64,000 nt of DNA. Source: an uncultured Prevotellaceae bacterium. GTDB lineage: Bacteria; Bacteroidota; Bacteroidia; Bacteroidales; Bacteroidaceae. Below, in pieces: positions 54,989 to 62,462 of the stretch (its first letter is position 1; each line of letters opens with the position of its first letter). Below the pieces are notes generated by a model, which did no database searches, was not told the DNA's origin, and saw only the letters and a list, made by a program, of their open reading frames with translations. A program made the position numbers and the translations under genes. The stretch is from assembly GCA_900315075.1 (NCBI GenBank), contig OMXV01000013.1, positions 23,278-87,277 on the forward strand, in the 5' to 3' direction.

Positions 54989-55157
54989 TTGAAGATTGAA
55001 TTTTTGGAACTGCGAGGGCAGAGTCAAACGACGTACGAAGCAAGGGCAGAGATTGAGTTTACTCATATTATGCATTGCAAGGAGGAGTTCGACCGAAGGT
55101 CAAACTTGTTTGAACTATGCCGAGTCGTGACAAAAATCAGCGAAGCTAAAATTGAAA
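54989..55157 (+). other. Leader of pyrG with possible interspersed element
   Basis: Between the repeat array and pyrG there is about 150 nt without repeats. It reads in one frame as FLELRGQSQTTYEARAEIEF and on to RRSNLFELCRVVTK, then crosses into pyrG out of frame. I have an impression of having seen similar wording in other Prevotella intergenic regions, so it may be a dispersed element or a degraded coding remnant rather than a gene. No Bacteroidetes promoter box is clear here. Confidence 0.35.
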
Positions 55158-56777
55158 ATGGAGACAAAATACATTTTTATCACCGGGGGTGTGGCCTCAT
55201 CATTGGGCAAAGGTATCATCTCGGCATCATTAGGAAAACTGTTGCAGGCAAGGGGGTATCGTATCACAATCCAGAAATTCGACCCTTATATCAATATCGA
55301 CCCTGGCACGTTGAACCCTTATGAGCACGGGGAATGTTACGTGACAGCCGACGGTATGGAAACCGACCTTGACTTAGGGCATTACGAACGGTTTACCGGC
55401 ATTGAGACCACACGCGACAACAGTGTGACTACGGGGCGCATCTACCTGAGTGTTATTGAGCGCGAACGACGTGGCGACTACTTAGGCAAGACCATTCAGG
55501 TAGTACCACATATCACCGACGAGATAAAACGACGGATGCGACTATTAGAAGCCAGTAATTACGACTTCATTATCACCGAGATAGGCGGTACTATCGGCGA
55601 CATCGAAAGTCAGCCGTTTTTGGAAGCTATTCGACAGCTGCGCTGGGAACTTGGCACGCAACGTGCACTGAATATCCATCTCACCTATATACCTTATTTA
55701 GCAGCTGCCGGCGAACTGAAAACAAAGCCCACACAAACCAGTGTAAAGCAGTTACAAGGCCTTGGCATTCAACCAGAAATATTGGTGTTGCGTACTGAAC
55801 ATGAATTAGGTGATGATTTGAAGGCCAAGGTGGCACATTTCTGCAACGTGGATGTGAAGGCGGTGATTCAAAGTCAGGACCTGCCAAGCATATACGAGGT
55901 TCCCGTAAACATGCAGCGGCAAGGACTCGATGCCATCATTCTGAAAAAGATGGGAATGGAACCAGGCCCCACTCCTGGACTTGGTCCATGGCGGGCGTTC
56001 TTAGAACGTCGAAAAAAAGCGACCAAAGAGATAAAAATTGCACTTGTGGGTAAATACGACCTTCAAGATGCCTACAAAAGCATCATCGAGAGCCTCGCTC
56101 ATGCTGGAACCTACAACGACCGCAAAGTGAAAACCGTTTTCGTGAATAGCGAACATATCACCCGAGAGAACGTCGCAGAACAGCTCAATGGCATGGCAGG
56201 TGTCGTTATCTGCCCGGGATTTGGCAGTCGCGGCATTGAAGGAAAAATCATCACTGCCGAATATACTCGAACCCACGACATTCCAACCTTCGGCATTTGC
56301 CTTGGAATGCAAATGATGGTGGTGGAATTTGCGAGAAATGTGCTTGGCTATAAAGATGCCAATAGTACAGAATTCTCGGCAATGAAGTCCCCCACCAGAC
56401 ATCCAGTCATCGACCTCATGGAAGAACAGAAAAGCATCACACAAATGGGTGGAACGATGCGCCTTGGTGCATACGACTGTGAACTCATCAAAGGCAGTCG
56501 TACATGGAAAGCCTATGGCGAAGACAGGCTCATCAAGGAACGCCACCGACATCGCTACGAGTTCAACAACCAATACTTAAAAGAATATGAACGCCATGGC
56601 ATGAAATGTGTGGGTATCAACCCAGCTTCCAACCTCGTAGAAATCGTTGAGATACCCGACAAGAAATGGTATATCGGCACACAGTTTCATCCCGAATATT
56701 CCTCAACAGTGCTTCACCCACATCCACTGTTTATGTCATTTGTAAAAACTTGTATCAATGGAACAGTTGAAGCATGA
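55158..56777 (+). CDS. pyrG: CTP synthase
   Basis: PyrG makes CTP from UTP with glutamine and ATP. The 539-aa protein begins METKYIFITGGVASSLGKGI and has the synthetase P-loop and KFDPYINIDPGTLNPYEHGE. Its class-I amidotransferase domain contains GVVICPGFGSRGIEGK, FGICLGMQMMVVEFARN with the catalytic cysteine, and GTQFHPEYSST. The ATG at 55158 is preferred over a TTG two codons earlier. The purF start lies 20 nt before its stop. Confidence 0.97.
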   Translation: METKYIFITGGVASSLGKGIISASLGKLLQARGYRITIQKFDPYINIDPGTLNPYEHGECYVTADGMETDLDLGHYERFTGIETTRDNSVTTGRIYLSVIERERRGDYLGKTIQVVPHITDEIKRRMRLLEASNYDFIITEIGGTIGDIESQPFLEAIRQLRWELGTQRALNIHLTYIPYLAAAGELKTKPTQTSVKQLQGLGIQPEILVLRTEHELGDDLKAKVAHFCNVDVKAVIQSQDLPSIYEVPVNMQRQGLDAIILKKMGMEPGPTPGLGPWRAFLERRKKATKEIKIALVGKYDLQDAYKSIIESLAHAGTYNDRKVKTVFVNSEHITRENVAEQLNGMAGVVICPGFGSRGIEGKIITAEYTRTHDIPTFGICLGMQMMVVEFARNVLGYKDANSTEFSAMKSPTRHPVIDLMEEQKSITQMGGTMRLGAYDCELIKGSRTWKAYGEDRLIKERHRHRYEFNNQYLKEYERHGMKCVGINPASNLVEIVEIPDKKWYIGTQFHPEYSSTVLHPHPLFMSFVKTCINGTVEA

Positions 56778-58536
56778 ATGCGGAGTGGCGATGATACGTC
56801 TGTTGAAACCATTGGCATACTACAGACAGAGATACGGCACCTACCGCTATGGGCTGGACAAGCTTTACCTGATGATGGAAAAGCAACACAACCGCGGACA
56901 AGAAGGCGCCGGCATTGCCTGTGTCAACATGGATGCTCCCGCCGGCGAGGAATACATGTTTCGTGAACGGGCCGAGGGCAAGGATGCCATCACCGAGATA
57001 TTTAAAAATATAGAAACAAGAGGTGAGGAGTCAGAGGGAAAAGGTTGGGCCGCCGCCCAACTCTATATGGGCCATCTGCGCTATTCCACTACCGACAAGC
57101 ATGGGCTGCAATACATACATCCATTCTTACGCAGAAATAACTGGAGAGCAAAGAACTTATGCCTTTGTGGCAACTTCAACATGACCAACATCGACGAAGT
57201 GTTTCAATTTCTTACCTCACAAGGTCAGTCGCCCCGTGTCTATGGCGATGCCTACATTACACTCGAATTGATGGGTCACCGACTCGACCGTGAGGTGGAG
57301 CGGCTCTTTATGGAGGCAAAGGAGCAAGGATTAGAAAGCACAGACATCACGCAGTATATAGACGACCATATCAATATGGCCAATGTCTTGAAAACGACAA
57401 TGACACATTTCGACGGTGGTTACGTCATGTGCGGACTAACGGGTAGTGGTGAACAATTCACCATTCGAGACCCATGGGGAATTCGGCCTGCATTCTACTA
57501 TCAAAACGATGAAATTGTGGTGTTGGCCTCAGAGCGCCCCGTCATACAGACATGCTTCGACTTGCAAGCAGAAGACATCCATGAACTACAACCCGGACAG
57601 TCGCTGATAGTCACAAAGAACGGACATGTCAATTTGGCACAGATTCTACCTACCATGAAATTAAGTGCCTGCTCTTTTGAACGCATTTACTTCAGCCGAG
57701 GAAGCGACCGCGAAATCTACCAAGAGCGCAAACGCCTTGGCGAACAGCTTACTCCTACCATCATGAAAGCCATTGACAACGACGTGGCACACACCGTCTT
57801 CTCCTATATCCCCAACACAGCAGAAGTGGCTTTCTATGGTATGACCGATGGTATTCGTCAGCTCAACCACGATGTCCGCATTGAAAAAGTTGTATGGAAG
57901 GACATCAAATTACGCACTTTCATCACAGAGGGAACTGAGCGTAACGACCTGGCAGCCCACGTTTATGACATCACTTATGGTTCCTTACAACCTTATGAAG
58001 ACAATCTTGTCATCATCGACGACTCCATCGTTCGTGGCACAACACTAAGGGAGAGCATATTCAAGATTCTCGACCGTCTGCACCCCAAGAAAATCGTGAT
58101 GGTTTCGAGTTCGCCACAAATACGCTATCCCGACTACTACGGCATCGACATGTCTAGACTGGAAGAACTCTGTGCCTTTCGAGCTGCCATCGCACTCATT
58201 AAAGAACGAGGCATGGATAAGCTGATTGAAGAAACATACGAGAAATGCAAAGTTGAAAATGAAAAACTGACCAATCCCGTCCGTGCCATCTATGCTCCCT
58301 TTACAGTAGAAGAAATCAATGAGAAAATAGTAGAGATGCTCCGGCCCGATGGCATGCAGGCACCCATCGAGCTGGTGTTTCAGAGCATTGAGGGATTGCA
58401 CACGGCCTGTCCGCATCACCCTGGCGATTGGTACTTCACAGGTCGTTATCCAACACCTGGCGGCATACGTATGGTGAATCAGGCGTTTATTAACTATGTA
58501 GAAAATGTATTGAAAAAGCAAGAAACAGATAAATGA
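56758..58536 (+). CDS. purF: Amidophosphoribosyltransferase (PurF type)
   Basis: PurF makes phosphoribosylamine from PRPP and glutamine, the first step of purine synthesis. The 592-aa protein has the class-II glutaminase start MEQLKHECGVAMIRLLKP, with the expected cysteine at position 8 after a short propeptide, and KQHNRGQEGAGIACVNMD. The PRPP-binding phosphoribosyltransferase loop is DNLVIIDDSIVRGTTLRESI (about 418-437). It is longer than E. coli PurF, as in related Bacteroidales proteins. It overlaps pyrG by 20 nt and carA by ATGA. Confidence 0.9.
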   Translation: MEQLKHECGVAMIRLLKPLAYYRQRYGTYRYGLDKLYLMMEKQHNRGQEGAGIACVNMDAPAGEEYMFRERAEGKDAITEIFKNIETRGEESEGKGWAAAQLYMGHLRYSTTDKHGLQYIHPFLRRNNWRAKNLCLCGNFNMTNIDEVFQFLTSQGQSPRVYGDAYITLELMGHRLDREVERLFMEAKEQGLESTDITQYIDDHINMANVLKTTMTHFDGGYVMCGLTGSGEQFTIRDPWGIRPAFYYQNDEIVVLASERPVIQTCFDLQAEDIHELQPGQSLIVTKNGHVNLAQILPTMKLSACSFERIYFSRGSDREIYQERKRLGEQLTPTIMKAIDNDVAHTVFSYIPNTAEVAFYGMTDGIRQLNHDVRIEKVVWKDIKLRTFITEGTERNDLAAHVYDITYGSLQPYEDNLVIIDDSIVRGTTLRESIFKILDRLHPKKIVMVSSSPQIRYPDYYGIDMSRLEELCAFRAAIALIKERGMDKLIEETYEKCKVENEKLTNPVRAIYAPFTVEEINEKIVEMLRPDGMQAPIELVFQSIEGLHTACPHHPGDWYFTGRYPTPGGIRMVNQAFINYVENVLKKQETDK

Positions 58537-61500
58537 GACAAGCTAAACTAATACTTGACAACGGCACTGAGTTTTACGGTTGGTCATTTGGTGCAGAAAA
58601 GGAAATCTCGGGTGAAGTGGTGTTCAATACCGCTATGACAGGTTATCCTGAAAGTCTGACCGACCCAAGTTATGCTGGGCAGATACTGGTGATGACCTAT
58701 CCGCTGATTGGCAACTATGGAGTGCCTGAGGCGGGTATAAATGAAAATGGTCTGCCATCCTTTATGGAAAGTGATAAAATTCATGTCAAAGCATTGGTTG
58801 TGGCCGACTACAGTGAGACTTTTTCACACTGGAATGCCAAAGAATCACTTGCAGCATGGCTGAAGAGAGAAGACATCCCAGCCATAACAGGTGTCGATAC
58901 ACGGCGACTGACAAAAGTACTTAGGGAGCATGGTGTGATGATGGGAAGGATAAGTCTCATCCCCTACCTTTCTCCAAAGGGAGACGGAAGTCATAGCCCA
59001 CAAGAGAGTTGTGTGGAAAACTATGGAAGCGTGAACTGGGTGGAAAAGGTGAGCTGCAAAGAGGTCATTACTTATAAAATTGAAGATTCAAAATTGAAAA
59101 TTGAAAATTCAAGATGGAAAATTGAAGATTCAGAATTGAAAATTGAAGATTCAATTGGAGCGAAGCATCATCACAAAAGAGTTGTACTGGTAGATTGTGG
59201 TGTGAAGGCCAACATCATACGATGTCTGCTTAAAAGAGGTGTCGAGGTGGTACGTGTACCATGGGATTATGACTTCAACCAATTGGAATTCGATGGTCTT
59301 TTCTTGGCAAATGGCCCCGGAGACCCTGAACAATGTGGAGTGACCGTGGAACATATCAGGAAATTCCTTGCCAATGAACAAGTACGTCCCTGCATGGGCA
59401 TCTGCCTTGGTAATCAGTTGTTAGCCCGTGCTGCAGGAGCAAAGACCTACAAACTGAAATACGGTCACCGTAGCCACAACCAACCCGTGAGAAAAGTTGG
59501 CACTAATCAATGTTTCATTACCTCACAAAACCATGGATACGCTGTCGATGACACCACACTCCCCGATGACTGGGAGCCTCTGTTCATCAACATGAACGAT
59601 GGGTCGAACGAAGGAATCCGCCATAAAACGAAACCATGGATATCTGCACAATTTCATCCTGAAGCCTGCTCTGGACCCGTCGATACTGAATTCCTATTTG
59701 ATGAGTTTGTGGCATTAGTTGACAAGGTAACACCTGAGAGTAACACCCCAACAACAATAACAGCAAATAACTTGTCAACTCGTTTACTTGTCAACTCGTC
59801 TACTTTTAAAAAAGTTCTTCTTTTAGGCAGTGGTGCATTGAAGATTGGACAGGCGGGAGAATTTGACTACAGTGGCGCCCAAGCACTAAAAGCGCTAAAG
59901 GAAGAAGGTATTAAGACTGTGCTTATCAACCCGAATATCGCCACGGTGCAGACCTCAAAGGACGTGGCCGACACTGTATATTTCCAACCTGTGACTTATG
60001 AATTCGTAAAACGCATCATCGAAAAAGAAAGGCCAGATGGAATCTTGCTGAGTTTTGGTGGTCAGACTGCCCTAAACTGCGGTGTGGAACTGTACGAGAA
60101 GGGAGTTTTAGAAAAATATGATGTCAAGGTACTTGGCACACCCGTCCAAGCTATCATCGATACGGAAGACCGCGACCTTTTCGTGAAGCGACTCGATGAA
60201 ATTGGCGTGAAGACAATTAAGAGCGAAGCATGCAACACTATCGAGGAAGTACAACAAGCAGCCTATAAATTAGGATTCCCCGTGATACTAAGAGCCGCCT
60301 ATGCCCTTGGCGGTCTTGGGTCTGGATTTTGCGACAATGAAGAGGAACTGTTGGCTCAGGCAGAGGAAGCCTTCTCTTTTTCACCACAGGTGTTGGTAGA
60401 AAAGTCGTTGAAAGGCTGGAAAGAAATCGAGTATGAGGTAGTACGCGACCGTTACGACAACTGCATCACTGTGTGCAACATGGAGAATCTCGATCCATTA
60501 GGCATTCATACAGGCGAGTCGATTGTAGTAGCACCAAGTCAGACACTTTCCAATACAGAATACCATAAATTGCGAGCCCTCGCCATCAAGATAATCCGCC
60601 ACATCGGCATCGTGGGTGAGTGTAATGTGCAGTATGCCCTCGACCCGCAGTCGGAGGACTACCGTGTCATCGAGGTCAATGCCCGTCTGTCGCGTTCATC
60701 GGCATTAGCATCGAAAGCCACGGGGTATCCCCTTGCATTTGTGGCAGCCAAGCTCGGATTGGGTTATGGCCTCTTTGAACTGAAAAACTCGGTGACGAAA
60801 ACTACGAGTGCCTTTTTCGAACCCGCTCTTGACTATGTGGTATGCAAGATACCACGCTGGGATTTAACAAAGTTCCGAGGTGTAAAGCGCGAATTAGGTT
60901 CATCGATGAAGAGCGTGGGCGAGGTAATGGCCATCGGTCGCACCTTTGAGGAAGCACTGCAAAAAGGATTACGGATGATTGGCCAAGGAATGCATGGGTT
61001 CGTAGAAAACAAGAACATCGAAGATGGAATATGGAAAATTGAGAATAACTCCATCGGCCAAGGTCCGGTTTACAATTTTCAATCTTCAATTCTCAATTTA
61101 AAATTACATGAGCCCACCGACATGCGCATTTTCGTTGTCTCGGAAGCAATGAAAGCGGGCTACAGCATCGAGCAAATCCATCAGTTGACAATGATTGACC
61201 GATGGTTCTTGCAGAAACTAAAACACATTGTGGATCTTGACCTACGGCTCCAACAGAACAACCAGTTGTCGGAGTTTTACGAGTGGATGGAACATTCTGA
61301 ATTGATCGAACTTCTCGAAGCCCCAGAATTTCTATATTCCCTCCGTGCTGCCAAGGTTTATGGCTTCTCTGACTTTCAAATAGGCCGTGCATTGGGATTA
61401 GAATCCAAAATGACGATGGAAAAAGCAGGACTACTTGTCCGCCAATGGCGGAAGGAATTGGGCATCGTGCCCTCAGTCAACCAAATCGATACCATGGCAG

Positions 61501-61547
61501 CGGAATATCCTGCACAGACCAATTACCTTTATATGTCGTATGTCTAG
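58533..61547 (+). CDS. carAB: CarA-CarB fusion: carbamoyl-phosphate synthase small subunit joined to the N-terminal half of the large subunit
   Basis: A 1004-aa fusion. Residues 1-400 are CarA (MRQAKLILDNGTEFYGWSFG, with the glutaminase motif CMGICLGNQLLARAAGAK, about 286-303). Residues 427-1004 are the first synthetase domain and oligomerisation domain of CarB (KVLLLGSGALKIGQAGEFDY, then RAAYALGGLGSGF, ending IDTMAAEYPAQTNYLYMSYV). The second synthetase domain and the allosteric domain are missing; CarB is normally about 1070 aa. The frame also carries repeat-derived inserts at residues 182-208 and about 828-859, and a repeat-derived linker at about 410-425. It is probably not a complete enzyme unless the rest is encoded elsewhere. 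Confidence 0.9.
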   Translation: MRQAKLILDNGTEFYGWSFGAEKEISGEVVFNTAMTGYPESLTDPSYAGQILVMTYPLIGNYGVPEAGINENGLPSFMESDKIHVKALVVADYSETFSHWNAKESLAAWLKREDIPAITGVDTRRLTKVLREHGVMMGRISLIPYLSPKGDGSHSPQESCVENYGSVNWVEKVSCKEVITYKIEDSKLKIENSRWKIEDSELKIEDSIGAKHHHKRVVLVDCGVKANIIRCLLKRGVEVVRVPWDYDFNQLEFDGLFLANGPGDPEQCGVTVEHIRKFLANEQVRPCMGICLGNQLLARAAGAKTYKLKYGHRSHNQPVRKVGTNQCFITSQNHGYAVDDTTLPDDWEPLFINMNDGSNEGIRHKTKPWISAQFHPEACSGPVDTEFLFDEFVALVDKVTPESNTPTTITANNLSTRLLVNSSTFKKVLLLGSGALKIGQAGEFDYSGAQALKALKEEGIKTVLINPNIATVQTSKDVADTVYFQPVTYEFVKRIIEKERPDGILLSFGGQTALNCGVELYEKGVLEKYDVKVLGTPVQAIIDTEDRDLFVKRLDEIGVKTIKSEACNTIEEVQQAAYKLGFPVILRAAYALGGLGSGFCDNEEELLAQAEEAFSFSPQVLVEKSLKGWKEIEYEVVRDRYDNCITVCNMENLDPLGIHTGESIVVAPSQTLSNTEYHKLRALAIKIIRHIGIVGECNVQYALDPQSEDYRVIEVNARLSRSSALASKATGYPLAFVAAKLGLGYGLFELKNSVTKTTSAFFEPALDYVVCKIPRWDLTKFRGVKRELGSSMKSVGEVMAIGRTFEEALQKGLRMIGQGMHGFVENKNIEDGIWKIENNSIGQGPVYNFQSSILNLKLHEPTDMRIFVVSEAMKAGYSIEQIHQLTMIDRWFLQKLKHIVDLDLRLQQNNQLSEFYEWMEHSELIELLEAPEFLYSLRAAKVYGFSDFQIGRALGLESKMTMEKAGLLVRQWRKELGIVPSVNQIDTMAAEYPAQTNYLYMSYV
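59077..59156 (+). repeat. In-frame heptamer array inside carA
   Basis: About eleven GAAGATTCA / AAATTGA units lie inside the CarA coding frame and translate as KIEDSKLKIENS, RWKIEDSELKIEDS. They lie between the CarA N-terminal domain and the glutaminase domain, where relatives have only a short loop. The wording is that of the intergenic GATTGAA arrays. Confidence 0.85.
59771..59802 (+). repeat. 16-bp direct repeat at the carA-carB junction
   Basis: Two copies of CTTGTCAACTCGT(T/C)TA in tandem, differing at one base, form the linker that joins the CarA and CarB frames. On the other strand the words gacgagtt and gacaagtt match the intergenic array after the yitT gene (1413-1450). Confidence 0.8.
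61014..61110 (+). repeat. In-frame inverted heptamer block inside carB
   Basis: Forward units (GAAGATGG, AAAATTGAGAAT) and reverse-complement units (TTTTCAATCTTCAATTCTCAATTT) flank a short spacer, adding about 30 residues (NIEDGIWKIENN, then VYNFQSSILNLKLH) between FVENK and EPTDMRIF, where relatives have a short loop. The arms could form a hairpin. Confidence 0.75.
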
Positions 61548-61811
61548 GTGCTGCTTGGCCTGCTTCTCCAACACCCTTAATCTCCTTTCTGATTCTTCCA
61601 GGCGGTGCTGAGTACTTGCCAGCATCATCCTATATTGACTGATATTGCTCTTCACATGCCTTATCAGATACTCTAAAATAGCTTTCTTGGAATGATAAGC
61701 ATTATATACGCTCACTTCATCTCCATTCTCCATGAAGAGCCTATCTTGTGCAATGGCTCCCTCTGTTGCTTTCCTACTGCAAATTGAGCGAATGCGAAAC
61801 TTGAATGACAG
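61473..61811 (-). other. Coiled-coil ORF remnant abutting the carB break
   Basis: An open frame on the minus strand runs from about 61811 into the antisense of carB. The part outside carB reads SRKATEGAIAQDRLFMENGD, then AYHSKKAILEYLIRHVKSNI, then a charged coiled coil (EESERRLRVLEKQAKQ). From about 61545 on it is only carB antisense, so its true C-terminus is gone, as is its start. I do not recognise the family; it is probably a fragment of a mobile-element gene cut at the same breakpoint as carB. Confidence 0.45.
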
Positions 61812-61936
61812 TTATTTGTAAGGGAGAAACGTTAAAAGTGGCAACAAATCTAAAAAACGTCTGAAAAAACATATTCACTATATTGAAAACTATATTCAAT
61901 TGATTAAGAATGAATAGTGTTGTCAACAAAAATGTG

Positions 61937-61944
61937 TATATTTG
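61937..61944 (+). promoter_or_regulatory. Predicted -7 box before the BspA fragment
   Basis: TATATTTG fits TAnnTTTG and lies 31 nt before the ATG at 61975. The -33 element is not clear. Confidence 0.45.
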
Positions 61945-61974
61945 CATCCAATACACTAATCTACCACACTAATT

Positions 61975-62241
61975 ATGAATAATACAACCACAGACAACGT
62001 GTTAATGGGCGACATCTGTTTCAAACTGGATGAAACGACAAAAACAGCAGAAATAACCCGAAGACTAAAAAAATATTCCGGAACCTTCGACCTTCCATCA
62101 ACTGTCATCCATAACAATACGGAATACGAGGTAACCAGTATCGGTGATGATGCCTTCAAGGGTTGCTCCGACCTATTATCAGTCACCATTCCAAAAAGTG
62201 TGGCATGCATCGGGAAAAAAGCCTTCGCCGGTTGTATTTAG
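61975..62241 (+). CDS. Short BspA-type LRR fragment
   Basis: An 88-aa frame whose sequence parallels the N-terminus of the 775-aa BspA-like protein: GDICFKLDETTKTAEITRRL, then STVIHNNTEYEVTSIGDDAF, then one and a half LRR_5 repeats ending AFAGCI. It has no signal peptide and stops within a repeat, so it is probably a truncated copy carried next to, or within, the mobile segment. It does have its own -7 box, so it may be expressed. Confidence 0.6.
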   Translation: MNNTTTDNVLMGDICFKLDETTKTAEITRRLKKYSGTFDLPSTVIHNNTEYEVTSIGDDAFKGCSDLLSVTIPKSVACIGKKAFAGCI

Positions 62242-62333
62242 AGACCTCTAAACAACAATAAACAATGAAAAACATATAGAGATAAATCTCTGTATATCAA
62301 CTACTTTTAGATTTTAACACTTCGGACTTGCTT

Positions 62334-62365
62334 TTTGGTGGTTCTCAAAAATCCGCTTACCTTTG
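62334..62365 (+). promoter_or_regulatory. Predicted promoter of the mobilization genes
   Basis: TTTG (62334-62337), 20 nt, TACCTTTG (62358-62365) fits the Bacteroidetes consensus. It lies about 60 nt before an ATG at 62426 (a 20-codon frame MNEREKIKEV...) and about 100 nt before the relaxase frame. Confidence 0.65.
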
Positions 62366-62462
62366 CAACGCATTTCTACCGCGGAGAATTTTGAGGGCTT
62401 TTATTTTGCGTACAACGGTTGACTGATGAACGAGAGGGAAAAGATCAAGGAAGTGACCTCAT

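Noticed and set aside
54989-55324. 111-aa open frame before and into pyrG
   Set aside because: It overlaps the first 167 nt of pyrG in another frame and uses no clear promoter or start signal. It is kept only as a possible dispersed element.
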